Source: Bimastos eiseni
Taxonomy: Eukaryota; Annelida; Clitellata; Crassiclitellata; Lumbricidae
Assembly (NCBI GenBank): GCA_959347315.1
Contig: OY365808.1
Coordinates: 6,785,672-6,849,671, forward strand
Reading direction: 5' to 3'
Length of the DNA: 64,000 bases
The notes under the pieces were generated by a model. That model saw only the letters and a list, made by a program, of their open reading frames with translations. It did not search any database and was not told the DNA's origin. The translations under genes and the position numbers were made by a program. Below are positions 22,614-35,640 of the stretch, piece after piece (the first letter of the stretch is position 1; each line of letters opens with the position of its first letter).

Positions 22614-25600
22614 TTAACAAGGACATATTTTGGGAGGGAAAAGTTCATTATTGCTTTGTAGTAAATTAATGTGTAAGCTTTTACATTGGTGTATGTTAAT
22701 TAACGCACGAGTTGCTGAAATTTACAGTGATTGTTTGCTGATGAACACGAATGTTATTAGCCTAGTTTAACTGAACTGACCATTGTCGTTTAAGAGCACA
22801 TTATTTGAACTAAGTTAACTAGCAGCTAACAAGTTATTTGCTTTAGAATTTTAAGGTATGTAATTAATTTATATGTTATTTTGTGTCTATTTATCTATAA
22901 TTTATTTAATATTTTGGTTTATTTTGTAGTGTCACAGGTGCACAGCTTGCCAAGCATTGGGTTAGATAAATATTGGCATTTTTTTTTATCTGATCAGCTG
23001 TATATCTCTCTGCTGTTCGTACAGGAGGGTTGTTATTAATATTCCATGTTGATGCTTAAATGATTTCATATGCGAGAGAGATGTGGTCGCAGATAAATTT
23101 TAGAGTCTTGGATAGTTTTGGATATTCATTCTTCTGATATCTGTATCGAAATTTCATTTGTAATTCTATTTATTAATTTCATTTGTAATTTTATCTATTG
23201 TTTTACTGGTCTTCTTAATATTTGCTGCCGTTTCCCTCTATCTGCAAGTCTTCAATTGTTCAGTCATAGAAGGATCGTTTGATAACTTCATTTTAAAATT
23301 TGATCATATTGGTTATTTGGTCTTTCTTGGCTCTCAGTCAAACTTTTGATAGTAATCCATTGCTAGATTTCCTAGATTTGTGTTTTATGTGAATTAAATG
23401 ACGTTTAAAGTTGTGTAAAAGTTATTAATTGTGTTCATAGGAAGATGAATACGAAAGATAGATTGCTTGTAATAATAATAATTTTATTCTTTTGTTTATG
23501 ATGACCATTTTTGTAAAGTATTATTACTTGCTTGAAATCTCACTGAAATTGGGATCATTTTCTTTGTTCACGACCATTTTCTAAAGTCATTATGATGTTA
23601 TGATTTTTTTAATGAAATCATGATGGTTATTGCTCAAAATGTAACCATGCTTGAATCCTGATTTTTTTCCTCTGCATTTTTATTTCTGTGAGTCATCTAT
23701 TTCCCTGTGTTGTTTCCTTGAGAATGATCTATTGGACAGTTGATCTTCGTTAAGACATGTCCTTATTGCTTTCATATTATGATCAATCATTCGCTTGAAT
23801 ATTGTTGGTGAATGGATACGTAATTATATCGTGCAAGACATTCTGCATGATCGATATTCATATGTAATTTGTTCTAAATGCCTGATAATGCCTCGAAAAC
23901 TATGTTCAATGCTGAGCAGTTTTGCTCTTCGTTTTGAGCTAAGACTAAGCATTTGGCTGATTTTGAACTATATGTTTTACTTTGTTGAATTCTAGTCTAC
24001 TGACCACATAAAAAAATTGCATTGAATTTTCAATATTTTCTCTCTAAGTGCATCCTGGCTTTTACTTTCCGTTTCTATGACTGTCTGTTTTCTTCATTAC
24101 TATTGATTTGAACAGTGTATTTATTTTCATTATTTTTATTGAGTGATGAGTTTATGATTTGAGGTTGGTGCACAGCAATGCTTCTCTAGCATTCAACTGC
24201 TTATTTTTTAGTTGTTCTTATTATTAGAAAGAGGACATGTTTTTATTTAGTCTAACCAACAGATTTTTGTTTTTATTATTATTGTTTTTATTCCAAGAGG
24301 TTTGCAGTTGATTTTGGTTTGAATGTGTCGATAAAGGCATGGGTGTTGTTGCTTAGTTAACAAACCACTTTTGTCATAGTGATAAGTCTCTAATTCCTTC
24401 AACTCTCTGATCTGAAATGCTAACAGATTTTTTTCTGCATATTTTCATTGAACTTTCTCGATTGTGATGAACTTTATTTATTTCGCTATTGGCTAATGTT
24501 TGTCATTATTGCTTCTAAGTCTTAGTTGTTTTCAAGCTTATTTTATCGCTAATGTGTTAACAGAAAGCATTGAATATAGAAATAGACATAGATATGAAAT
24601 TGTAGACTCTAATTATTAGATAAGTGTAAACATGAGCATTAGATAAGTGTAGGATGCATGCATTAGTTAAGTACAGAGCGTAAACAGTAAGTGATCAGTG
24701 CAAGGCAGTTGATTTGTCCATATTTTGGTTAATTCTGTTTGTTGTGGTTAGAAGAGCTGGAACTAAGATGCCTTCGGATGATGTCGAAAGCACTTGTGTC
24801 CATCAGCTGTTGGATTAACCCTTTTACAATGAGTAATTAACTTTTAACAAAGAGATGCACTGGTTTTCCATTCGCTTTTGGTATGCTGTCATCATTTTAG
24901 TATTCAACGAAGACAGTGACTTAGTTTATGGCACGGCACAAAGCATATGCGTGAATTTCCTCATTTTAAGGCTGACAGAATTTATGCATCACTGTAAGCC
25001 GCTGTGGATGTTGTGAATGCGAAGACTATTTGCTCTTAGTTTAGAATGTTTAAAACCTACAGAATCATTGAGTGAGTAGTAGTTACTGGGTGCACTTTCA
25101 GAAACTAGAGCATAATGTTTGTATTCTCGAGTTTGATCTGACAAATTTTATTTCAAAGTCATCCATAGAGTTCGTCAGATTTCCATGTACACATTTCACT
25201 CTTAAACAAGGATGTTGCTCCAATTTAAATTGTGCTTCTATTTGAAAATAATATATTGTAAACCTCCAAAATCATATATTTTATTTTGGTAACATAGTTA
25301 TTTGTCAATTTATTTCATGACTAAAAGTTAATGAATCAGCTTGTTATGTCAAACAGATGTGGAAATTTCTTGTTCCCGATTAAAGCCCATAAACTAGTGA
25401 CACGACGTTACATAGGAACTTTCCAGTCCTGTGCATAATAGGTTCTAAAGCTCACAACTGCTTAGGTAGCGTACTTATCGATTCTTTGTCTTTAGAAAAT
25501 AATAATGAGGTTTAGATGTTTCTGTAGTGGAGGTGGTGGTTATCTAGTATAAATTTGACGTTTACAGGCTGTGAACATTTGTGATGACAAATTAATGGAT

Positions 25601-26060
25601 GTTCGTGGATATCTTTGTCGGGACATCTTTTCTACTGGACACCCCTTTAAGCTAGGGGATGCCGCCACGGTCACGGAATTGCATATCCCTAGGAGGCACT
25701 TGTGTTCGTAGCAAGCGTACTGTGTTTCTGTGATGCCCGCTTATCCTGTTTCTGTGTGATACTCGTAACATATCTTGTTAGGATTATATTCATTTTGTTT
25801 GTAGAAAACTGTTAATAGGTATCTGAGTGTTTCTTGTGTTTCACTCTTTTGAGGATGTCACATTATATGTCTCAAAACTCTGAATGAATTAGTAGCCAGT
25901 GAAGAAGGGTTAATTTGAGCTCTGCATTCATACAAAGGTATCAACAGCTGGACAGACCCTAAATTGTTTTTTATTTGATGGATTCTATTTAATGGGTGAT
26001 CAGGGAGGGTCTGCTTATCATAACCTCTGCCTTGGTTATGTGTCTTGCCTGATTGTGTTT
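22614..26060. other. Sequence downstream of dystrobrevin
   Basis: AT-rich, no exon or repeat family recognised, and only short ORFs. Possible long 3' UTR, then intergenic DNA. Confidence 0.5.
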
Positions 26061-26067
26061 GTTAACT

Positions 26068-26302
26068 TGTTATAATGCAAATATTAGTGTTATATCACTA
26101 TGTTATAATGTGAATTAGTGTTAAATCACTTTGTTATAACGTAAAGTAGTGTTAAATCACATTGTTATAACATAAATTAGCATGGAATCACTTTGTTATA
26201 ACATGAATTAGTGTTAAATCACTTTGTTATGATGTGAGTTAGTGTTAAATCACTTTGTTACGACGTGAATTAGTGTTAAATCACTTTGCCATACTGTGAA
26301 TT
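26068..26302 (+). repeat. 31-bp minisatellite
   Basis: About 7.5 diverged units of 31 bp, built from TTGTTATAATGTGAATTAG and TGTTAAATCACT. Unit length is constant; divergence is by point changes. Confidence 0.9.
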
Positions 26303-26463
26303 CTGATACATTGTGGTCAAGACATGGACCACAGTTTCAATTGTGGTGGAGAAAATGACTTCATTATAATATGCTGTCAGTCTTGCTATAAAGTGGTTCC
26401 TGATACAATTTCGTTACAACGACATGTTTTCTGTGAGCTTAGAACAATGCAGAGCAGTTCTAT

Positions 26464-26690
26464 TCGATTGTGTAGTGGTAATTGTGCTAGACTGTCAATC
26501 GAGAGATCGGGGTTCTAATCCCAATGGGACCGAAATTTGGTTTGAGATTTCTGCTCATCTGGCACCCTAGCCGACTCAGCTGAAATTAGTACACTGACCA
26601 TACGCTGTTGTAGGGGATGAGATGGTGTGGGTGAGGACTGGCTACCCGCCCTCATATGCAGAGGCTAAGAAAATTAAGTCGCCAACACCT
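26464..26690 (+). mobile_element. tRNA-derived SINE, copy 2
   Basis: The head has a good Pol III promoter: A box TGTAGTGGTAATTGTG and B box GGGGTTCTAATCCC, followed by a non-tRNA body that matches the SINE at 11884. The cloverleaf is degenerate, so this is not called as a functional tRNA gene. Confidence 0.75.
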
Positions 26691-27960
26691 CATACCAATA
26701 GCTGCCTCTCAGATTAGCTTTCGGGACTGCTCTTTTTTTTCCGATCAGACTCACTTGATACGATTCTCAAAATTCCCGATTTTAAATCACTTGAAAGAAG
26801 TCGCAGTGCGAGACAGATCATCACTTCTTGTTGATTTCAGTGTCACGTCGAGTGCTGGTCTCATTTAAGTGGCCCGGCTTTGGCATGACATTTAATTGAA
26901 GAGTGACGCTGGAGGGGACATATAGGTGTCTGGACGACGTGTGTGAATTATGGCGTAACTCTTCAGGACATCGAAACCTGTGTAAACATTTGTCTGGTTT
27001 TCAACAGACCATTCAAGTCTGTTTTCTGTTCAGAATAAGTGCGGCGTCTGTGTTTGGAATGCTTTCAGCTCAGTTGCTAAGTCATAACCAATGCGTTTGC
27101 CGTAAAATTTAAACCGGTCGCATGAATACAGGAATTGATGGCGTTTAATGTTCAACGGCGTTTTATGTTCGGCAAGGTGGAAATTTTATGGCATTGCATC
27201 TTAGTGTTAACTGTCTTAGCAAGTTCCCTCTAAATGGATGAATCTATTCAATTCACGAAATCTCCGTACAACTCATTTCTCTTCGGGTCTAATGAATATT
27301 CATGAATGTTTTTTGTAATTTCGCTGAATTTTATTTCTGCTGCGTAGAGTTGCAAATCTTCATAAATTCTGTCATTTTGAGATGTTATCGATTAGTATAA
27401 GGTGACAACTGTCTTTACGACTATTCTTATCATTTTTCAATCGCTGTTTTGTCGTCGGTTATTGTCTTAACTTATTAGTTCGTTTATTTTAACCTCATGC
27501 ATTCCATTTAATTTATTCTGAAGGTCATATTTTTGCTTTTGCTGTTATTATATCCATGTACTGTTTCTAACTTTGCCAGCATGCCCAGGAACATATGGGA
27601 TCTATGTGCGTTCCACATGAGTTCCACATCAGGGCCGCAATACAGGAACAATGGCCATGCTGGCAGGGATTGTATTCCATCGATTTTAATATGCGGATAG
27701 TTTGTATTACCGAGTTTTCATTGTGTTGAAGATTTTGCAAATGAACACCTTTCCAACCAAGATGTGATTTCTTTCCAGTTTTTTGAGCATTGCAGTTCTG
27801 TGCTTATTTCTCTATATTAAGACATTCATTACATTAATTGTATTGCAACAAAAACATCATTGGAACCTCAGTTGCACCACTTTAAACAACTCAAGGCATG
27901 ATGATGTGGTTGTTTGCAACCTCAAATCAGTGCATCTGCTAAAGCCTAAAGGTCACTTAC

Positions 27961-28087
27961 AAACCCGGATGTCCTTTAAAACCCAGATGTCCTTAAGACC
28001 CGGATGTCCTTTTAAACCTAGAAGTTCTTTAAAATTCGGAAGTTCTTTAAAACCCGGAAGTCCTCTAAAATCCGTGTTCCTTTAAAA
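27961..28087 (+). repeat. 17-19 bp minisatellite
   Basis: About seven units of the type CTTTAAAACCCGGATGTC / CTTTAAAATTCGGAAGTT. It runs directly into the hairpin at 28086-28155. Confidence 0.85.
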
Positions 28088-28155
28088 CTACCTTTAGAAA
28101 CTTTAGACTCTGAGCAGCGTCCACTGCTCTGAGTCTAAAGTTTCTAAAGGTAGTT
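28086..28155. repeat. Near-perfect 32-bp inverted repeat
   Basis: Arms 28086-28117 and 28124-28155 (starting AACTACCTTTAGAAAC) pair with one mismatch around a 6-base loop, CGTCCA. It could extrude as a hairpin in DNA or RNA. Confidence 0.9.
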
Positions 28156-28627
28156 GTAGCTGGAGAGACCGACATAGGAAGAACATCTATGCCATCTGTC
28201 GACGGGAATCCTTTGGTTGGTTCCACGCTTGTGCGTGGGCCCACAACTATAGACTCTTCAGCTTACTGTGCATGATTGTGCTAATTGATCTATTTTTTTC
28301 ATCAGAATTACATGTAACATCATTTTGGCCAGCGCAGAAAGCGTCTTTAGGTAGATATCTTAAGGGGCACTATATAATTGCTTGGTTTCTGGGTAATATG
28401 TGTAGGCTTAACGAGAATAGTGACTCAATTGTTGGTCTATGAGGTATACACGTGAATTATATGAATGTCGTTTCTAAAAGAAACTATATCATGACACGAG
28501 TCTGACGGAGACTTAAGAAGTAAGTAGGCACTATTTCCGATCGTCTAGGGAATGTTGCCACTGACAAGCTTCAAAAATGTGTACACTGAAATATCTAAGG
28601 CAGTACTTGTGCATTGTACACGTTTTA

Positions 28628-28664
28628 TATATTCATTAGAATTTGTATAGCGCCCGAACAAGAG

Positions 28665-28754
<90 letters not shown>

Positions 28755-28830
28755 CAATGCTCTAGAAAGTGAGCAGAGCCCCTAAAAGAGGCCATTCTAA
28801 GTGCAGGGGCCAACCAGAAAATGTCCTGGG
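28628..28830. repeat. TATAGCGCC-family copy with AT and AG microsatellites inside
   Basis: TTTGTATAGCGCCCGAACAA, then about 36 bases of (AT)n (28671-28706) and about 46 bases of (AG)n (28707-28754), then AGAGCCCCTAAAAGAGGCCA. The microsatellite expansion sits inside the repeat copy. Confidence 0.65.
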
Positions 28831-29239
28831 TGCTCATATTGCAAACGCCGATTGAAGGCGCGAAGAAACGTACTAAAAGCACCACTCCCCAAAAAATTAT
28901 TATGTGACAATATGTGTTGGTCAACTTTTCTACCCGGTGGTGCTCAAGCACCCCTCAGCACCACCCTGGAGGAGACTACCACCGAGAAGGCTTAGCCACC
29001 GTATGTCCTCTACCCCATTCATTTATTAATTACTCGATCGGGTAAGATCCTACACCACCGCTGCCAGTTTGATGGTGACACGCCATTTAATGACCCCTTG
29101 TACAGACCGCACTGCTAGCCACAAGAGTTTCATCTCTGAAATAGGTCAGCAATATTCAGCGACATTTAGGTATACCAGAGTCTGCCTGACTAGCTGGGTC
29201 TTAACTCTATAGTTTATTGATTTTTTATTAAGCATCTGT

Positions 29240-29345
29240 CACCCTCTTCCTTCTCCTTTTCCTCCTTCTCTTTCTCTTCGTCCTCCTCTTTCTCTCCTTC
29301 TCCTCCTCCTGCTTCTCTTCTCATTATTCTTCTCCCCCTCCCCTT
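29240..29345 (+). repeat. Polypyrimidine tract
   Basis: About 100 bases of CTT/CTCC-rich sequence, followed by the diverged copy C of the dispersed core family at 29334-29410 (CATCCAGGTTCATTGGGACTGGCA is split by an insertion). Confidence 0.75.
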
Positions 29346-29849
29346 TCATCCAGGTTCATTGGGACTGGCACCGGCTGGCACAAAGCACAGACGTCTAGTG
29401 GCGGAGGTTTGTTCTCCCCTGCTCGCTTAGTCACAGACTTTCGTCTCCGAAAGGCCATACATGTAGATCTGGAGTGAAGGTCGGCCGAAGCTCCCTCGCC
29501 ATGGCAAGGCGTACCCATCGGACATATTTACACTGTCGAGTGTAAAGCCACTCGAACGGCACTGCTATCGAGGGTACACGGGGTCAGAATCAACCCGTAT
29601 ACATACATATATATATATACATACATTTTATGCATTTACACACATTGCTTATACCAAATTATATCGGTTATGACTAGGTTTTCGGGTCCTTCAGTGCCAT
29701 GATGAACAGCAAAAACCAGGGACAAAGCGTGCACCTAATAAACTAGTCCCTTGTTTATTACCCCAACTCTCATAAAAAAATGAGCCGAATCGACGCTTGG
29801 GGTCTAAAGGACTGCCAATAAAGCTCTGCTGGAACGCGGTATTAGTCAA

Positions 29850-31407
29850 CAAAGCATCATGGCCGGATATAGGCAACCGTCAGTAAGTCAACATCGTAAG
29901 ACGGAACTAGCTGTGCTTGTATATAAGGACATAACCACTTGGAGACCGGACAAGACTGATTTCTGGCAATTGGATAAACCCACCCACTGCTTTCAAGATG
30001 GTTCGTTATTATAGCCATTGGTAAAGTTGTAAAAGTCCACTGATTTTTTTTATGCCGCTTTGGCCAATAATTTATTACGGCATTCCATTGGCGCAATAAT
30101 GCTCATTGCTGTAGGGCCCTATACTTAATTAATATTGCCCTCGTTTCAAAGATAAGAGACATTGCGTTAAAGACTCAGTAAGCGACTCAGACGGTAGACT
30201 GTAGTGCAGAATGCATAGCCAGAAATGCTGGGGTTGTCGTCAATACAACACAATACAACTATCACTTATATCACGCCTTAATAAACAGAGTCTTACTTAA
30301 AGGCGCGTCAATGCAACGTTTGATGTCACGAGATATATACGTCACGACCTATAGGTGTCGTAACTTAGAGGTGTCGACTAACATATCAATCATGACAGAA
30401 GAGTGACGAGTGCTTAAATTTATAAATTATGTATTTTTTGTCTGCAGACTATTATGGCATTGGAAGAAAGCGCTCATTTGAAAAGATTATAACTTCTGTA
30501 AGCGACAATGTTGCTCGGAAACCCATAAAAATAGTGGGTGTATTTTGTTGTTACAAAGTGTTCCATGTATATGATGTGATATGTATTATATATTGCGTTT
30601 AGCGGCCTATTCTCCTAAGTGTTTTCTGTTCCTTAAGTAAACATAGGGCTATAGGTTTATAGGGCTATAAACCTGAAAAGTCCACATTTCATGTTTTTAC
30701 TTTTTCAGTTATTTTAATTATGTTTGTAGTTAATCGGAATAATTCATAAAACCTTGTGAATAAGTAAGTATCAGGCTATTTATATGGCACCTTATTAGAA
30801 CCTCTCGAAGGAGCGTGTGCCATTATCTGCACAATGCAGTGTACACGATTATTAACAATTAATGTGGTAGGAAGATCGAAGGAGGGTGCATGGGATGTTC
30901 TTTAAGTACGTATGTGTCGAAATTTGTGTTCGCTAAAGGGGGCGCTAAAAACCCTTCTGTGAAAAACGTTGTTTTTGAAACCGTGTCCGTAACAGTTCAA
31001 ACCTCAGGGCCCAAAGATGTGGGTCTGCCAGAGGACGCCACGCCACTGGAGAACCATTCAAGTTGGCTCCGGCGACTTGGCTTTCTTGGACCCTGACCAA
31101 ATATCAAGAGCACGATTTGCCCGAAATGCACATCGTCGATCATAATGACGATTGGTATAGACGAATCGGCGTTCTTGCCGTCACACGTATACGCGCCGCC
31201 ACGTATGGGCTACGCTCCACCGAAGTAGCCGTCGGTGCCAGTGGATAAGCACTAAAGGCAAGTGCACGAGGCCACGCTAGATTCATTATAGGTGCATGTA
31301 TTCAAACAGAGGACTATCACTCGTCTGGTAAAATGTCCTCAGTGCTCTTAAAATTCACAGGCAATTGTCGACGACCACTTGTTCTGAACGATCCCAACGT
31401 ATGTGTC

Positions 31408-31457
<50 letters not shown>

Positions 31458-33350
31458 TCACTCTCCCACTTCTTCGTCTTCTTCATTCATCGTTCCTTAC
31501 GGTTCGGGGCGTTGAGTGCCTCGCTTAAGTCCACTCGGTGGGGCTATCGAGTAGACATCAGTCAATAGTTGCTTCGATCGTCCTTTTCACCTTCGTTCTG
31601 TCTAAACTGGTTTCGTCTGTCAAACGTCGTACAGTTCAATCTGTGTAAAACAAACACTTGGCAAGAACTATCACGCACTTGTGCTCGAATAATGGAGCTA
31701 ATGATTGATGCGATTGATAATAGACCGCATATAGTTATTGCGGATGTAGGGGACTTGACTAAGACGCTGTCGACCTTTAGGTTGAACTCATGGGTTCCCG
31801 ACCTGGACTGCTCGCACCTCCATGCAGGGGGTGGTACATGCATCTCAGAGGTGCGACAAAAAGAGAAGTAGGAAATTCCTAGGAATTACAAATTAGGCCT
31901 ACTAGAATGCATTGAGAATGCATCATGAATTACTGAACTTTCATAGGATAGGCCTGCGGGTAAGCCCGTAAGGTATAATTCAGCGCTCGTGAATAAGCTG
32001 GTGCTCTGCGCTTGGCTTTCAAGTGGCGCTTTAGAAGCTTGGAGATTACGATTATTAGTATTTAACATGGAAAATTGTAAATTTCCAAGCACAGGCTTCT
32101 GTATTAAGGCTATGTATACAGTATAGTTTTGCTTATTTTCTTTCAAAGTTTCATGGAATTGTCCACAAAGTAGTATTTATCACGCTTATGACCTGCAGTA
32201 AATATGCGGCCACTGTACGGCAATGTACTTTAGAAGATGTGCAAATATTGGTCAGAAATATCTCAGGGTGCTGGGCATCGAAAAGGCCGGGAACCTCTGG
32301 TTTATCTTGCTCATTTTGTTTATCTGTTTCCCCATTTTTTTTATCTTGACGATTGCTCATCGAACACCTGCCTACATCTGATTGGCTTCTGTTCAGGGTG
32401 CAAAATATATTTTAGCAGGGCTGAGAAGGTTGGTCGGGTATAGGCCAATTTATGGTGAACGATTTATTCCAACCATGAGGAGTAACTTGTCAGAGCAGTG
32501 TTCTAAACCACCTAGAAACTGTGGACATGCGCTAACCTTGAAGGTTGGGTAGGTCTACAAAACTCTAGATACATGTACTCTCTTATAGTTAGGCTCGCTG
32601 TCCTCATCGAAGCGCTTATAATATATAGGTGAGTAGCTCAAGTGATGTACGTTTCAACTCCTCGATCATTCACAAATAGAAATGGCAGTTTTCTATATGA
32701 ATTTAAAGAAGCATACTCTCGGAAACCTACGACTAGCTATAAGGAGTCAGCCAGTCCAGAATCGTTCGACTAGTTCATGCCAGAGAGTAGCCTGTTTGCT
32801 TTTAACCCACCACCTTCTTCTCCTAATTCATCTACGCGGAAGCATAGGCCTTATTACTTGTCCCAGAATCTTTTGCACCCTCTTATTGATGGGATGGACA
32901 CGAAGCAGCACTTTCCACGTATTACTGTACAAAGAGAAGCCGCTCACGCTGTGCTGTACCAAGTTGACATTGGCGACTTCGTCGGAACCTTCATCACAAG
33001 CCGGCCAAGTCTAGAAGGTGAACCGGCTTTCATCACCTTTTCAATGTCTGATATTGTTATTAACAATGTTTCGGCCATTGTCTTGCAGGCAGTGTATGTT
33101 TTACGACTGACCCCTTGTGACACAGAGTGTGGGGATAGCTTTGAGTAACGCCCGACAGGAGAAACGTGAGCCAACTGAACAATGTCAACGACGACGTCTG
33201 TGGTCGAAATATTTGTCTCGTTTTATCGCTTCAACTTCGTACATCGACGAGTAACCGGTTGTCGTTGGCGATGGAACGCAAGACCTGACTCACGTCACGA
33301 CCTTTTCACTTTACGACCGGACGGGAATTAATTATAAGCGTCGACGTAAA
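29850..33350. other. Gene-poor stretch with several unassigned ORFs
   Basis: More CpG-containing than its surroundings by eye. Plus-strand ORFs of 60-123 codons occur at 30890-31096, 31063-31248, 31569-31871 and 32777-33148. None matches a family I know and none has clear splice partners. A CT/CA microsatellite lies at 31400-31460. The ORFs may be chance, or exons of a lineage-specific gene. Confidence 0.3.
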
Positions 33351-33766
33351 CGGTCTTAATATATGAGCCATTTGGAGCTTCTTCAGTCGAACTACGTCTT
33401 CCATACGCAGATTATCGGAAATATACTTCTAGATTTATATTGTAATCGTATTTTCGATATTGCTACACAGGGCACGAAATCGAGGGAACCACCCTACTCA
33501 TAAACCCTCAGTCTAACAGACTAAACAGGACAGGTAGTGTCAAAATCGGTTCCACTTCAAGATCAAAATGGTCAGGTAGGCAACGGTGGGTGATGATTAG
33601 AATTGAGGCATAGTTTGTGAGAAAGGCCTACCCTGGTGTCTTGTGACAATTGCTTAGGAAACCATCGATATAAATCATACTCATGGTTGATGTTACTGTG
33701 AAGCCTATACGTTTTTAAAACCAACACACTGAGCGCAAATTATTTTACGAACCTTCACGAAATATA

Positions 33767-34162
33767 GATCCTCTTGATCTATGGATCCTCTTGATCTATG
33801 GATCATCTTGATCTATGGATCCTCTTGATCTATAAATCAAGAACTAACGATCACACTCAAGACATAGGGATCAAGACATAAGGATCAAGACATAAGGATC
33901 AAGACTTAAGGATCAAGACATAAGGTTCAAGACTTAAGGATCAAGACATAAAGATCAAGACTTAAGGATCAAGACATAAGGATCAAGACATAACGATCAA
34001 GACATAAGGATCAAGACATAAGGATCAAGACATAAGCATCAAGACATAAGCATCAAGACATAAGCATCAAGACATAAGGATCAAGACATAAGGATCAAGA
34101 CTTAAGGATCAAGACATAAAGATCAAGACTTAAGGATCAAGACATAAGGATCAAGACATAAG
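33767..34162. repeat. GATC-containing 14-18 bp minisatellite
   Basis: First, four units of GATCCTCTTGATCTATG; then about 20 units of GATCAAGACATAAG (variants CTTAAG, CATAAC, CATAAA). The first block contains an inverted version of the second block's GATCAAGA, so the array changes orientation at about 33840. Confidence 0.9.
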
Positions 34163-34589
34163 GGCGACCTCTTCAAGAGATCTTACCCTGGTCCATTCAA
34201 TTCGCCGCCCCTCCCCGTTTCTTTCAACTTCAGCACAACCCCCATGGCATCTCCTCTGCGGTGTGGTCTCTCATCGACCGGACCTCGTCCCTCGAATATC
34301 TGGTCTGTAGTACCTTACAGGATATCCAGGGAATAGGCAATCTCTCCACATGACCAAACACAGGAGTCCTCATTCCGTGAACGACTTAATATAAGTTATT
34401 CAGGGACACGCATACATACACACACTGCACCACACGCGCGCGCACATACACACACACACACTCACAGGCCTACATACACAAACATAATAGCCATTCGTCT
34501 GTCCTTCTATCCGTCTGTTTCCGAATCGTCTGCTGTCTCTGTCAACATGGCCATATTGAGCCCATCTCCAAATTACATGGGTCCATAGG

Positions 34590-35640
34590 CTGGCGCTAGC
34601 CCATGTCAAGCCCATCTGGGCGTGAGATGAGGAGCCTATTATCCGAAAAAAATGTGGGCGATGAGTGGGCTTGTGGGCTGGGGCTGGGGCTGCCCAAATC
34701 ATACCCATATTGGATTATGCTTAGCAGCCCATTAACCAGCATTTGCAATATCCAACTTTTTTGTGGGCGATGAGTGGGTTCGTGGGCTTGGGCTGCCCAC
34801 ATCACGCCCAGATGGGATCATGCTTTGCAGCCCATTAACCAACTTTTGCAATATCCGACTTTTTAGTAGGCGCTGAGTGGGTTCATGGGCTTGGGCTGCT
34901 CACATCACGCCCAGATGGGCTTGCGCTTAGCAGCCCATAAACCAAATTTAGCAATATCCGACTTTTTGGTCGGCAATAAGTGGATTCGTGGGATTGGGCT
35001 GCCCACATCACGCCCAGATGGGATTATGCTTAGCAGCCCATTAACCAAAATTTGCAATATCCAAATTTTTTCTTGGCAATGAGTGGGTTCGTGAGCTTGG
35101 GTTGCCCACATCACGTCCAGATGTATTCACGCTTAGCAGCCCATTAACCAACTTTTGCAATATCCGACTTTTTAATAGGTGATGAGTGGGTTCGTGGGCT
35201 TGGGCTGCCCACATCGCGCCCAGATGGGATTGCGCTTCGCAGTCCATTAACCAACTTTTGCAATATCCGACTTTTTAGTAGGTGATGAGTGGGTTCGTGG
35301 GCTTGGGCTGCCCACATCGCGCCCAGATGGGATTGCGCTTCGCAGTCCATTAACCAACTTTTGCAATATCCGACTTTTTAGTAGGTGATGAGTGGGTTCG
35401 TGGGCTTGGGCTGCCCACATCGCGCCCAGATGGGATTGCGCTTCGCAGTCCATTAACCAACTTTTGCAATATCCGACTTTTTAGTAGGTGATGAGTGGGT
35501 TCGTGGGCTTGGGCTGCCCACATCGCGCCCAGATGGGATTGCGCTTCGCAGTCCATTAACCAACTTTTGCAATATCCGACTTTTGGGTCTGCGATGAGTG
35601 GGCTCGTGGGCATTGGCTGCCCACATCATTCCGACCTGGA
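34590..35640. repeat. 103-bp satellite array, about 10 units
   Basis: Units start near 34731, 34835, 34938, 35040, 35142, 35247, 35350, 35453 and 35556. Each holds TTTTGCAATATCCGACTTTT, GTGGGCTTGGGCTGCCCAC and CGCCCAGATGGGATT. Units from 35144 to 35555 are almost identical; outer units diverge. Open minus-strand frames across it follow the repeat and are not genes. Confidence 0.95.

Noticed and set aside
26464..26535. Functional tRNA gene
   Set aside because: A and B boxes are present, but the cloverleaf does not close well and a SINE body follows.
30890..31096. Possible N-myristoylated small protein beginning MGCS
   Set aside because: A single motif at a start codon is weak, with no homolog, splice partner or promoter seen.
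33767..34162. CRISPR-like repeat array
   Set aside because: Units are contiguous 14-18 bp repeats without unique spacers, in an animal genome.
34905..35613. Series of nearly identical minus ORFs of about 68 codons
   Set aside because: Their spacing of 103 bases equals the satellite unit; the frames follow the repeat.
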